The notes beneath the pieces were generated by a model that was given only the letters and a program-made list of their open reading frames with translations, searched no databases and had not been told where the DNA came from. A program made the translations under genes and the position numbers. Positions 54,157 to 64,000 of a stretch of 64,000 nt of DNA are shown piece after piece. The DNA is from Discostella pseudostelligera (lineage: Eukaryota; Bacillariophyta; Thalassiosirophyceae; Thalassiosirales; Thalassiosiraceae), in the NCBI GenBank assembly GCA_036940085.1, contig JALLBK010000044.1, forward strand, positions 1 through 64,000. Reading direction: 5' to 3'. Positions within the stretch are counted from its first letter, which is position 1. The number at the start of each line of letters is the position of its first letter.

Positions 54157-54759
54157 AGACTTTGACATTCATTCTGCCAACCGTCAGCTACCGTCCGGTA
54201 GATCTTCATGGCTTTTGGTGGACGAAGTACTAGTACATGATAGCGGCATAGAACGACGATGATGTCATACAAAAGTAAACCAATGCTGCCTACATCTATC
54301 AACTTAATTGATGTTCGAACAAGACATGAATGCACAATCCAGCCTCCGCCTAACAATGGAGCGAATTTCCTCGATGCATAGGAGTAAGTAGGTAATATTG
54401 TTCAATCACCGACGTAAGTGCCGGAGAATGGTGATGGAGGATGGGTGAGTGGTACGATAGTTAGACAGGTGGATGGATTGGATATTGTTATGGCGCGGCA
54501 ATAGTTGTAAAACACATTTAAACCTTAAGTGACAGACGAAAGATAGAGTATCGTATTGCGATTAAAAAAGGGGGAATATGGCGGGAAGAAGAGGTTGCCG
54601 ATATTGCGGCGAATTTTGCACCAGATGGCACATCATGCATGGAATGACCACCATGGCGTATTATTATGGCATGCTGTTGCCATTGCCACTTGCCACTTGC
54701 CGCTTGCCGCTTCCGACAGCTACTATCTACCACTATCTGAACCGATTCACTACTGAAAA
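54157..54759. promoter_or_regulatory. Region between the twin HMG genes with one GGCGGGAA element
   Basis: GGCGGGAA is at 54580-54587, preceded by ATAT, 172 bases before the ATG of copy 2. A CCACTTGCC/GCTTGCC stammer follows near 54686-54713. Open frames on the minus strand are not accepted. Confidence 0.4.
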
Positions 54760-57089
54760 ATGATCCTCGTCGTCCACTATAACAAGTATGCCATTGAAGT
54801 CTCGTCGACGGCTGGCGGGGTAGAAGATGGAGACTCTTGGGGCCAACTAGCGCAACGATTCGTCGAGCGATCTTTAATGCATCCCCCTCAACTGTTGCCA
54901 TTGCTGACATCGCTCTCATCATTGGCAAATAATCATTCTACTGGTCCCATCAAAAGCAAGAATAGCGATGGCGTTAGATATTTATTTAGATTTGGTGATG
55001 GCTACGCCACCATGATTCAAGTCATATGGGGCAATACCAGCCACAATGATGGTAATGGTGACTGCGGGGGAGAGATGATCGAGGCGAACATCTCATTTAA
55101 ACCGCGAGCGGGCAATAAACTACAACACCAATGCCACCCATCGGCGAAGGTTCCAACACCCGATTCAATTGAGGGATCATCTAGCCTTCATGTAGATTTG
55201 ATTGTCGAAGTGGTTGGGTTTGCGGGGGAACAACAACGAAATGGGGGAAAGAAGTCCAAGGGAGGTAGCAGTGGAGGTATCACAACTTTTCCCATGACGC
55301 AAACGCCATTTCCAATCGACGATACCAAACAGAATTTATTATGTTTGCGGGAACATCCTAAGTTCAAGGGTGTGGTGGATCATTATACCTTGGAGCGTTG
55401 GAATGGAGCCAGTGGCGATTCAGCAGCAGCAGCAGTTGCAGGAGGAACCCTCCCCACAAACAATGTCGAATCAAAGTCTACCTCCAGCAAAGCATCTCAC
55501 GCGACGTCAAATACGGAAGTGACACAGATGACTCATTCGACTGCAGCAATTCTCGAAACGGATAATTTGCCAAAAAAGAATAAAAGGGAGAAAAGGAAGA
55601 AGTCGGCGTCGACGGAGCAGGAGACCGACTCGAACAATATTGTTGACTCTACTCCGCAGGAAAAGAATGGCCCTCCTCCCAAACCTCATCGCAATGGGTT
55701 CATGATGTTTAACGCTGAGGTTCGTCCCAGAATTCTTGCGCAACATCCCAATTTGTTGGTAACCGAGTTGGTACGTATCACTTCTGAATCTACTTTCATC
55801 AAACTCAATTTCATTGTGAATTAGAACGTTGCATGTATTCACCTGTATTTATTTCTTCCTACGATCCGTGATGTCCCACAGGCAAAGAAAGTTGGTGAAG
55901 AGTATCGAGCATTGACAGAAGAACGACGACAGAAGTATATCGATGACGCAAGGTTGGCAATACTAAAGTACAAGGAGGAGCATCCGGAAGTGGAATTGAA
56001 TGCCTCGACGAAGAGCAAGAAAAAGACTAAGGAGGATGCAAACAAGAAGTCCTCCGTGATGCCGCCGACACCAAAACCTCTGCCGCCCCTCCCACCACTT
56101 CCGGATTCCGATGATGACACTAGTGATGAGGAAGACTCCGAGGAGAAGCGAGATACGGGGAACAAAAACAACAGTGTTGGTTTGGATAACGGTGGGAATG
56201 AGCAAAAGAACAAACCGAAACGTCCACTGAATGCATATTTGCTCTATTCCAATGAAGTACGAAATCAAGTCAGGGCAGCCAATCCTGATGCGACCGCCGC
56301 CGAAATTGTAAGTCCTTTGACGAAGACAGCGCGAGCATGACGCATTTCTGATTCACATTGCTTTGATTTGTTCGGGTTTGATATATCTGTTGTCTCTTGC
56401 TTCACGTCATCTTTGGACCTGATTGATTTCTTTTTACTCTTTAGATGTGTAAAATTGCTGAAGCATACCAGGCGCTGGACGACGGTACAAAACAATGGTA
56501 CAAGTCCGCGTCCGAGAGCGCACGCGCCAAGTACAAGGAAGAATACGGTGAAGATGCAATGAAATTAGGACCGCGCTCCAAAGGCAAGGTTGATAAAAAG
56601 GAAAAGAAGAAGCAAGCTGATAACAAGGAAAGGGAGAAGCAATCTAATGCCAAGAGTGGCGGTAGCGATGTTGACGATAGTACCGTCGAAACACACGGCA
56701 AGATAGATTTTGCGTCGGAATTCCCTGAGAATCCTGCCAATGGTCTGCCAACCGGTTGGATGATACGTGTGGCACCCCGCCCGAATAAACCCAGCCAAAA
56801 AGATAAGTACTGGTACTCTCCTGTCCAGTCGTACAAATTCCCATCCATACCGCAAGTAAAACGATTTCTTGAAATGCTGAAAGAGACGGACGGTGATGAG
56901 AAGAAGGCGTATAAGTTGTTGAACAAGAGGAAGAGCGTGGATGCAACTGACAATACTGATGACAGTAAAAAGGCGAAGAAGAAGAAAAAGAAAACTAAAA
57001 AGGTTGCCGTCGAAAAGACAACCGATGAGAATGAGGATGGCAGCGAGAGTGAGGTGGATGACGGGATGCCGGATGCTTGGGGTTGTTAA
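54760..57089 (+). CDS. Two-HMG-box protein with MBD-like domain, copy 2; join(54760..55770,55882..56307,56445..57089)
   Basis: A tandem paralogue of the gene before it: 693 residues, the same three-exon plan and the same intron phases. The N-terminal domain matches closely (VVHYNKYAIEVSS, YLFRFGDGYATMIQVIW, TTFPMTQTPFPIDD). HMG box 1 lies at about residues 312-370 (PKPHRNGFMMFNAEVRPRIL, then AKKVGEEYRALTEERRQKYI), and box 2 at about residues 452-520 (KPKRPLNAYLLYSNEVRNQV, MCKIAEAYQALDDGTKQWYK). The MBD-like domain is at about residues 578-640 (GLPTGWMIRVAPRPNKPSQK, DKYWYSPVQSYKFPSIPQVK). Between the boxes there is a Pro-rich and acidic linker longer than in copy 1. Probably nuclear; the two copies may have split roles. 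Confidence 0.87.
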
Positions 57090-57400
57090 GTTGGTGACAA
57101 TTTTTACATACATTTCATTCGATGGATTTATCTTGGTTGAGATGGCTTCAAGTTGTTTTTGTTTACATATGCCTACCGTCCACGGTGACTATTTTTCGGA
57201 AGATGTGGCAATCCTACTTATTGTAGCAATGAGTTTTATGGAGAAGCAAATAATGTCAGCGACATATAATGTGAATGATGTCCTTAAATTATATCAATTA
57301 GTACCGCCAGAATATCAACTCAGCCCGTCGACCAAACAAATCCAATAATTTTCTAACATCTGTCAAACTGAATAATGCCCTCGTTGTAAATATTCAGCAT
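57090..57400. other. Convergent 3' intergenic region
   Basis: About 311 bases between the HMG copy 2 stop and the ALB3 stop. An open frame overlapping the HMG end continues to 57348 but lacks any recognisable content. Nothing else is seen. Confidence 0.35.
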
Positions 57401-58771
57401 CTAATTTTGTGCCCCTGCAGATGCCGTCTCACGTGCCGCCGTTTCTTCCACCTTGGCAACACTTACCCAATTTTTCATCTCCTCTGGCACACTCGTCCGT
57501 CCCTCAGCTTCCACGCGAGTCCACGCTTCACTGTTCGCCCGAAGTGGATCTCTTTTCACAACATAATGAAATCTAGCTTCCTCCATAAGCTGATCAAAAC
57601 TAGGACCAGTCGAAAGACCCGCCATGGCCGCTTCTCTTTTTTCATCTGCTGTCATCTCCTCACCCTTGTCCAAGGCATCCCAATAGTCAGGAAGTTCTAT
57701 CTGGGGAGGATTGGCAGCATAATATCCACGAATGATCAAACTTTGTGACACGGTGAACAGGTTCGATGTAAACCAGTAAATGGTCAGTCCAGCAGGAACC
57801 TGTAATGAAAAGAATCCAATCATCAATGGGAGGAACTTCAAAATTCGCTTGGAACTTTGAAGCTGTTCCTTCTCCTCTTCACTGGCACTTTCATCCTCCG
57901 GTGGTTGTAGGACATTCATGGTAAAGCTTTGCATGAGCACTAGGACGACAGGCATAATGAGGAAGGGCAATGTTCCCTCCCATCCCATGGACGGGGCTCC
58001 ATTCGACCAGTTTTGTGTCAACCATTCCATACCACGATAATTGTTCTCCGCCGATACAGGGCCTTCCAACGAAGGGATCCACAAGAATGGTTCATCTAAC
58101 CTCCCCTCGGCAGCAAGACGTGTCACGGAACGATACAACCCCAAGAAGATTGGAATCTGGGAAAATGACGTAATGCATCCTGCCAATGGATTTTGCTTCG
58201 CATCTTCATACAACTTCGAAATAGCCCGATTTTGCATATTCTGATCCGAGTACTTCTCCTTGATTTTCTTTGTGTAGGGCTTTAGAGCTTTCATATACTC
58301 GGAGGATTTGTTTTGCGATATTGAGAATGGAATGAGCAACGAACGTACGCCGGCGGTGAAGAGAAATATAGATACACCCCATGTTTGTGTGAAGCCAGCC
58401 TTTCGTAGTGGTTCATCGACAATGTTATCGTGGACGAATGCTAATCCATTTTTGTAGAGCTGGATGTAGGATTCCCACCAGCTATTATCTGTCGCTGCAG
58501 CTGCAGTGGCGGCGGCTCCACCAGCATCGGCAGCATCGGCGATGATGATACTACTAGCAGAGTCAGCAAGCCAGGTAGGAGTTTGAAGAAAGAAATCTTG
58601 CTGTGGCATAATCATCGTTGAAAGATGATGTAAATTATGCAAGTCTCCCATTGTTTCAGGGGTGATCATGTTGTGAATTGTGCCGATACTCCGCGATGAT
58701 CGCGAAGTAGGTGCGAAGGCAGAGCCGACGTCGATGGCTACGGCCAAAGCCAGAGCAGTGATGTATCTCAT
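57401..58771 (-). CDS. ALB3: ALB3/YidC/Oxa1 thylakoid membrane protein insertase
   Basis: A single exon encodes 456 residues. The leader RYITALALAVAIDVGSAFAP is a textbook diatom plastid signal with the ASAFAP motif. The YidC/Oxa1 core spans about residues 110-345: WGVSIFLFTAGVRSLLIPFS (first membrane helix), SSEYMKALKPYTKKIKEKYS (coiled-coil loop), NPLAGCITSFSQIPIFLGLY (second), TLPFLIMPVVLVLMQSFTMN (third), FLPLMIGFFSLQVPAGLTIY (fourth), and FTSNLFTVSQSLIIRGYY (fifth). In plastids the family inserts light-harvesting proteins with cpSRP. The C-terminal tail (ELPDYWDALDKGEEMTADEK onward) is hydrophilic and stromal, as in ALB3, and has no clear cpSRP43-binding motif; diatoms lack cpSRP43, which fits. 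Confidence 0.93.
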   Translation of the reverse strand: MRYITALALAVAIDVGSAFAPTSRSSRSIGTIHNMITPETMGDLHNLHHLSTMIMPQQDFFLQTPTWLADSASSIIIADAADAGGAAATAAAATDNSWWESYIQLYKNGLAFVHDNIVDEPLRKAGFTQTWGVSIFLFTAGVRSLLIPFSISQNKSSEYMKALKPYTKKIKEKYSDQNMQNRAISKLYEDAKQNPLAGCITSFSQIPIFLGLYRSVTRLAAEGRLDEPFLWIPSLEGPVSAENNYRGMEWLTQNWSNGAPSMGWEGTLPFLIMPVVLVLMQSFTMNVLQPPEDESASEEEKEQLQSSKRILKFLPLMIGFFSLQVPAGLTIYWFTSNLFTVSQSLIIRGYYAANPPQIELPDYWDALDKGEEMTADEKREAAMAGLSTGPSFDQLMEEARFHYVVKRDPLRANSEAWTRVEAEGRTSVPEEMKNWVSVAKVEETAARETASAGAQN

Positions 58772-59493
58772 GTTGTGAATGAAGCGAGTGTATTAAAGGT
58801 AGCGGATGCTGATACTTTTGCGGCCAATTGAGAGGATAGTGTCTATTTGTCGATGCTCACACTGCTTAGATTATGATCCAACGCAACACTGACGACAGGC
58901 TGAAGCCATTGGTGGTTCCTTTGCCTTCAGTTTTGGTTTCGTACTCCTCTCTCTAGACTCTAGAGGTAGAGGAGGTTGAATGTTCGAACGGGTGCGATCT
59001 TTTGCACGTGACTTGACTCTTGACTGCTCAGTGACGACACGTGGAGATGGAGACAAAGGACAGACTGACGTCCATGTTGTCCGTTCGTCCATACGATACC
59101 AGCTGACTCCATCGTTGTCGTTGTGACCATGAAGTAGTCTTGTCGCACCGGTGCATCAGGAGGTCATCTGAACAATCCATACGTGAAACACAGTCATTTG
59201 CTTATGTAATTCAATGCGGGTTGAAGTTGGGTTGTACTTTGAAGAAAGTCAGGGGGTGCTCTTCAAGTTTAAATTCAAATGTTCCCTTAAGTGTTTTCGA
59301 ATATTTAACGTCAAAGATTTGCCTTCTCTCCTCCCTCACCACACCGCACACATCATACACAACACAAGAGGTGAAGGTTTTCATTTTCAACCCATCGCAC
59401 TTCTTGCCTCTCGGCTTCTCCTCCGTGAAACACCAGCCCCTTCATTCGCTCGAATATTATTATCCAAGCCAAACCATTCTTTGACGAACAGCA
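58772..59493. other. Divergent promoter region
   Basis: The 722 bases between ALB3 (minus) and PP2C (plus) hold both promoters. No convincing gene, repeat or recurrent motif is visible; overlapping small frames near 59140-59540 lack support. Confidence 0.35.
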
Positions 59494-61156
59494 ATGAACG
59501 AATCGTCACAGCCTCACTCTGTGGTGCATGCCACTAATTATGTCGGGGGGCCAAACGGTTCATCATCGTCAGACGCAAAGTCGAAGAAGAAGGTGAGGAT
59601 CTGTTTTGGTGACACCTGTTGACACTGTACCGGCGTCGTCCAACACACCAGCCGACGATTGAAGGCATGTGGTATTTTGAGAAGTTCTCGCATGGCTGCT
59701 TTGAATGAGTTGCGCAATTCATTGCTGGCGCCAGTGGCTTCGTTACCATGATGTGTCGCTAGATACATTATTTTCGACACGATCATGATCATGATTGTCG
59801 CTGTATCAAAGGCACAAGCCCGATACTCTCTGCATTATTATCTTGCATTCATTCCTGTTAATACATACGCACAATTCACTTTTACATGAAATCTCATCTT
59901 CATCATTCGTCGTTTTCAAAGGGGGGAATCATCTCGAAGATCCGTCGCCGGCTTACCGTACAGGGTGACAGTGAGACAATTGATGGGGGAGCCTTGTCAG
60001 AGTTGAGGGATGCCAAGGGAAAGGCAGAAGATGTAAGACCAATTCTAAATCAGCTAGATTATGTCTTTCCACAATATCGTTCTAAATACACTTTGACTTT
60101 TCTTGTTCGACGTTCGTCTCTGATGTTTAATTTATGTCTCGTTGACATTCTACTTCCCTTCAGCATCATGGCAATCTAAAGTGCGCAGTGACGGAATATT
60201 CTGGAGTAACAAAGAAGGGTCACGCTCCATACAACCCACGTAAAAAGAATCAGGACGCTCTCATTATGGCAGATGATCCCTCAACGAACACTCTAATTCT
60301 CTGCGTCTTGGATGGACATGGAGAGCACGGCGATGGAGTGTCGGCACAGTTCCGTGATCAGCTTGCCATGGAGATGATGTCTCATCCTTGCTGGTCGACA
60401 GATATTAAAAAGGCCGTCTCGGATTCCATTGCGAAGGTGGAACATCAGGTGATTCGTAACTTTCGTATTGATACAGAATTCAGCGGTACGACATTATCGA
60501 TGGCGATTATTCGGGGAAATACGTTGATTGGTGTGAACATTGGTGATTCTCGAGTTATTCTAGGACTTGAGAAGGATGGAAAGATTGTGGCAGAGGAATT
60601 TACTCATGATCATAAGCCGGATTCTCCTCTAGAGAAGGAGCGAATTCTTGCGGCGGGGGGTAGGGTCTTTGCGGTGGAATATGATGATGGAATTGATGGT
60701 CCCCCGCGTGTTTGGTTAGGCCACATGGATGTGCCAGGGCTTGCCATGTCGAGGTGAGTCTACTCATCCAAATCTTGTGGGATAGTTGCCATCATCGGTG
60801 GACATCGCTCATTCTCTTTCTAATCGTTTTGCATGTGCATCGACTTTTCAATATTCCTCAGATCGCTGGGGGATGCGGTGGCACACACCGCTGGTGTGAT
60901 TTCAGATCCTGAATTTGTTGAGAAAGAATTGAACCCCTCGTCAGATCGAGTTATTGTGGTAGCAACCGATGGACTTTGGGAATTTGTGGACAATGATGAG
61001 ACAATAAATATCCTAGTGCCTACTCCTGGTCCCGCGGAGGCGGTGGATAGCCTCGTGAAGGAAGCGAATGCGAGGTGGATGCAAGAGGAACAAGTGATTG
61101 ATGACACCACTGTTATTGTTGCACATTTGTTTGGTTACAAGGAATCGGACGATTAG
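59494..61156 (+). CDS. PP2C-family protein phosphatase; join(59494..59592,59922..60032,60164..60753,60862..61156)
   Basis: Four exons join to give 364 residues; the last join (AG+A in phase 2) rebuilds the motif MSRSLGD exactly. PP2C is a metal-dependent Ser/Thr phosphatase. Visible motifs: KKNQDALIM (the binding Asp), LCVLDGHGEHGDGVSA, FSGTTLSMAIIRGN, GVNIGDSRVILGLE, HKPDSPLEKERILAAGGRVF, VVATDGLWEFVDNDE and VIDDTTVIVAHLF. All metal-binding Asp residues are present. Residues 1-65 are Ser/Lys-rich and act as a soluble N-terminal extension without clear targeting. Donors are GTGAGG, GTAAGA and GTGAGT; acceptors AAAG, TTCAG and CTCAG. Plant-type PP2Cs act in stress and cell-cycle signalling; the substrate here is unknown. 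Confidence 0.92.
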
Positions 61157-61673
61157 ACACTTGGTTCTATGTTTGCATGTCGCTGGGGGGAGAGACTTTG
61201 CTTATCATTTAATTATCTTGTAAAGTTGATGCGCTTTGATGCATGATGGGGAGGGGGGAAACGATGATTTGGGTCTATCGTGGACTAACACGCATAGTTT
61301 TAATTCGATTATTCAATTGAAAATTGAACATAAAGCCCGTGCAACGCAAATGAAGTTTATTCGTAGAAATGTGGCGGATGTAGCTACACTTTGATCCATC
61401 GCCCTCATAGTGGAATCTTGATTCGATGCAGGTTCAAACTCCTTCTCCAGGACAATCTTTCCCAGCACAACATCATCAACATGCAGATCGCCTTTATTTT
61501 CAATGTGCACGTGCTGTTCCTTTCAACAACATCCCTACCTACCTGTTATTCCGATGATTGATACTGCTTTAATCCCTCCCAGAAAAAGGCTTCGACTACA
61601 TGTATACCATAGCACCGAAACACCCTCTCCCTCAATTCACAGCACCAAAAATAGCGTATTGAACATACTTTAT
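61157..61673. other. Convergent 3' intergenic region
   Basis: About 517 bases between the PP2C stop and a minus-strand stop. A 65-codon frame on the minus strand (61313-61510) has coding-like composition (ENKGDLHVDDVVLGKIVLEK) but starts at GTG and lacks a supported exon partner, so it is left out. Confidence 0.35.
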
Positions 61674-61973
61674 TCAATTCCTCTTCCCACCCGGTTGATA
61701 ATCCTGCGGCCTCGGCAATTTCTTCAAATACGAATCATCCTCCTTATCATACCAATCTCTATGTCCTGTATCCCAATACTTTTCATATTCTTCGGCATAC
61801 TTATCACGTAACATTTGTATAAATCCGGCCTGGGGATGTTCTTTCTTCTTTTGTTCATCGGTGCCTATGCGTAGTTGAGTGATGAGTTGGTAGGCTTGGA
61901 AGGTGAAGAGACCGAGACAGGTGGTGACTACGGTTTTCTGGGCCATATCGGCTAGTTTGGTGGCGAAGCTCAT
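61674..61973 (-). CDS. Small single-pass membrane protein, unknown
   Basis: A single exon encodes 99 residues from an ATG at 61973. Residues 13-33 form one membrane helix (TVVTTCLGLFTFQAYQLI). The rest is charged and rich in Asp, Lys and Tyr (LRDKYAEEYEKYWDTGHRDW, then YDKEDDSYLKKLPRPQDYQP). The size, a single N-terminal helix and a soluble tail resemble accessory subunits of mitochondrial respiratory complexes, but I cannot match it to one. The tail is too ordered to be chance, and the frame is clean. Confidence 0.65.
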   Translation of the reverse strand: MSFATKLADMAQKTVVTTCLGLFTFQAYQLITQLRIGTDEQKKKEHPQAGFIQMLRDKYAEEYEKYWDTGHRDWYDKEDDSYLKKLPRPQDYQPGGKRN

Positions 61974-62550
61974 GGTGTCGGGAGAGCGTCGTTGTATGTA
62001 TCCAAAGTGGAGGTTAGGTTAGATTCACTGTATCGATCGTTCTACAAAAAATTAAAAAGGATTTGGTTGAGAGGCGAATGCGACGGCGGAGGGGGGCGCA
62101 AATAATAAAATTGTTGGGGCAGGATGTTACTCCGGAGCCAGATAACGAGAGAGGATAATGAATAGAGCAACTGGAATTCTTCGCTTTTTGTTGGAGAGAT
62201 GCAGTGGATGGAGAGAAGTCGCTAGTATGATATTGTCAATGCTGCCGCGATGGTGCTAATTATCGTACTGTTACTGTTACTATTGTGGCTGCAGCTGCGG
62301 CTGCCATGGTCTTTGTGTGGCGGGAGCGATGACCGCTGACTCACCATGTTCATGCCGTCAGTCTGTCCGTCGACAAAGTGCCCCAGACGCTTGCCGCCAA
62401 ACTTTTGGCGGGGTCCTCGGGCAGCTTCTTTGTCTTCGTTCTTCGTTCGGCCGGGGATTTTTTGGGCCCAAAATTTTGCAGCAGCAGCGCAATAATATGT
62501 ATCGAACAAATCAATGCAAGAGCACAAAACTCAACCCAATTTCATAATCC
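61974..62550. promoter_or_regulatory. Divergent promoter region with GCCGCCAAACTTTTGGCGGGG inverted pair
   Basis: At 62394-62413 the sequence contains GCCGCCAAA and then TTTTGGCGGGG, two E2F-like half-sites facing each other, about 140 bases before the next ATG. No gene is seen in these 577 bases. Confidence 0.4.
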
Positions 62551-64000
62551 ATGAAGATGAAGGTCCCCAACGAAGCCATTGGCGTCATAGCCATGGCAGC
62601 CTCCAAAGTCTCTACCAAATATTCCAAGTCTACTACGCCAAGTGAAAGTACCGACGTCGCCAGACAACGACAGCCGCAGTTCTTGTCGCGGCGGCTACTC
62701 AATCAGCAGGAGCAGCAGGAGGCGGATCATCAACATCTCGCTTCCGATCCAGCTAGAAATTCCATTGATGCCATACTACCTTTATCTTCTTCATCAAATC
62801 ATCGTCATCTCGCAGCCAACACCGACAATTCATCCTGCGATGTCAATTTCCTCTACTGCCTCCTCTCCCCCCCCTGCCGTACATGCTTCACCTCCATGCA
62901 AGAGAATAGTATTGATTGGACCAATGTCGTACCCGACACTCCCTGCACGGACATTCTTGGTTTCTTAGTTGCTGGTGGACATTGTCTTGATGTCAAAAAT
63001 GGTGGAACAGACGTCCAAGATGGTTTTTGTGCGGCGTTTGATTCATGTGTGGTTTGGGATGAGATTGATGAGAGTGGTGGTGGTGGTGGTGGTGGTGGGA
63101 GTGATGAGAATAGTAAATCTACGTCAGACAGTGCCATCGATTGCACCACACTCACATCCTGCTCTTGGCCAGGAATGCATTCCCAATTTCTAGGCGATGG
63201 GGTCTGTCATGATTCCATGCCAGGCTGTTACAATTCCCCCATTTGTAATTTTGATGGAGGCGATTGTTGTGAAGACACTTGTCATTATCCTAGCGTCGAT
63301 GCTACTATCACTGATGGCAGCGGCGGTGGAAAAGATGTCTATGGCGAATGTGGCATGGAGGGATATGCCTGTCGAGATCCTAAGTCGGTCAAGTGTCAAC
63401 CGATCTTGGCGGGTGTGTACAAGGGATTTTGTGAAGCAAAGGCGAACAACACGACGACGGGAGAAGTAGATGATGACTTGATTCCCCAGGAGAAGGAGGT
63501 GCTACCTATCTGCAGTTCTAGTGAGACACTATTTCGATTGGTGCAATATGATTCTTGGGGGGATGGATGGGATACAACTCAGCTCACATTGAAAGAACGT
63601 GGATCATCTACATCCACCACTCCAATTTATCAGGGTGGTTTGGAATATGGAAGTCAGGGCACCGTATATCTATGCCTTACAAAGCAGGCTGCGAAATGTT
63701 ATCAGGTGACTGTCGAGAATGGAACATGGGGAAATGAAATATCATGGGAACTCCGCCCATTGGCCGGGGGTGCACCGGTACTTGCTGCCGGTGGATCTCC
63801 CGCCGATTGTACCTTCTCCCTCGGTGGCACCTCTACTTCCAGTGGTAGTAGTGGTGATGCATGTCCCAATACTTGTGAATCAACACGTCCCAATACTCAA
63901 ATTCAAGATCCTAATTACAAGGGTTACAAAGATATGGAAGCATGTATTGAAAAGAAGTGTTTGATTCAAGTAGGAAAATGTTCCATGGATGCTACCTGTG
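62551..64000 (+). CDS. Notch/LNR-repeat protein, 3' truncated by the window edge
   Basis: The frame is open from ATG 62551 (in-frame TAA just upstream at 62545) to the last base, 483 codons without a stop. About residues 208-247 form a Lin-12/Notch repeat: FLGDGVCHDSMPGCYNSPIC followed by NFDGGDCCEDTC, with six Cys and the calcium-binding Asp/Asn pattern. Around residues 331-420 is a beta domain starting YDSWGDGWDTTQLTLKERG, common in diatom extracellular proteins. The sequence is Cys-rich with a Gly run (63076-63099), so it should be outside the cell. No clear signal peptide is seen at the N terminus (AIGVIAMAAS is weakly hydrophobic), so a leader exon or a later start may be missing. In diatoms LNR repeats occur on surface or secreted proteins and proteases. 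Confidence 0.78.
   Translation, partial: MKMKVPNEAIGVIAMAASKVSTKYSKSTTPSESTDVARQRQPQFLSRRLLNQQEQQEADHQHLASDPARNSIDAILPLSSSSNHRHLAANTDNSSCDVNFLYCLLSPPCRTCFTSMQENSIDWTNVVPDTPCTDILGFLVAGGHCLDVKNGGTDVQDGFCAAFDSCVVWDEIDESGGGGGGGGSDENSKSTSDSAIDCTTLTSCSWPGMHSQFLGDGVCHDSMPGCYNSPICNFDGGDCCEDTCHYPSVDATITDGSGGGKDVYGECGMEGYACRDPKSVKCQPILAGVYKGFCEAKANNTTTGEVDDDLIPQEKEVLPICSSSETLFRLVQYDSWGDGWDTTQLTLKERGSSTSTTPIYQGGLEYGSQGTVYLCLTKQAAKCYQVTVENGTWGNEISWELRPLAGGAPVLAAGGSPADCTFSLGGTSTSSGSSGDACPNTCESTRPNTQIQDPNYKGYKDMEACIEKKCLIQVGKCSMDATC

Noticed and set aside
61313..61510. 65-codon minus-strand frame downstream of PP2C
   Set aside because: It has coding-like composition but no ATG, no splice partner that keeps a frame, and it lies in a probable 3' UTR region.

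Overview
The window is nuclear DNA of a photosynthetic stramenopile, almost certainly a diatom and probably a centric one. Evidence: genes are compact and carry short GT-AG introns (about 70-180 bases); several proteins begin with a signal peptide ending in the diatom plastid motif (A-F at the cleavage site: VNAFS, GSAFAP, SHAFSP, TRAFQ); the core genes are eukaryotic (RPL7, RRP1, CDC73, TSR3, kinesin-13, PFK-2/FBPase-2). I built gene models by joining open frames at splice sites that keep the frame. There are 29 well supported protein genes (one cut by the right edge), one doubtful small ORF, and no RNA genes, transposons or CRISPR arrays that I can support.

Layout. 1-6.4 kb: PRPP synthetase, a large acidic unknown protein, and the plastid protein THF1/Psb29. 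7-14.4 kb: an F-box-like protein, TSR3 (18S rRNA modification), a UDP-rhamnose epimerase/reductase, a tail-anchored DUF218 protein and an OTU protease with a SEC-C zinc motif. 14.9-28.2 kb: a large secretory-pathway or plastid protein, RRP1/Nop52, a polytopic membrane protein with a CxxH/CPEC motif, a membrane-anchored cyclophilin, a DUF423 membrane protein and an unknown protein. 28.8-38.7 kb: CDC73/parafibromin, a plastid coiled-coil protein with a SAP-like tail, a DMG-type protein kinase, a small membrane protein, a repeat protein and RPL7. 39-51.5 kb: seryl-tRNA synthetase, a lipoyl-domain-like protein without the lipoyl lysine, bifunctional PFK-2/FBPase-2, kinesin-13, a WD40 protein and prolyl-tRNA synthetase. 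51.9-64 kb: two tandem paralogues with two HMG boxes and an MBD-like domain, the thylakoid insertase ALB3/YidC, a PP2C phosphatase, a 99-residue membrane protein and a truncated Notch/LNR-repeat protein.

The most striking signal is a 145-base block that looks base-for-base identical at the 5' ends of the seryl- and prolyl-tRNA synthetase genes. It covers 68 bases of leader and the first 77 coding bases, so two unrelated enzymes share one transplanted organelle-targeting presequence. The second is a recurring GGCGGGA(A/G) element, often TTTGGCGGGAA as in E2F/DP sites, 70-330 bases upstream of the ATG of about ten genes. Others are the HMG-HMG-MBD twin genes, whose two boxes are split by introns at the same place, and the lipoyl domain with leucine in place of the modified lysine. 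Two single N bases (2072 and 18153) are each flanked by perfect direct repeats of 63 and 88 bases; these look like unmerged contig ends, not biology.
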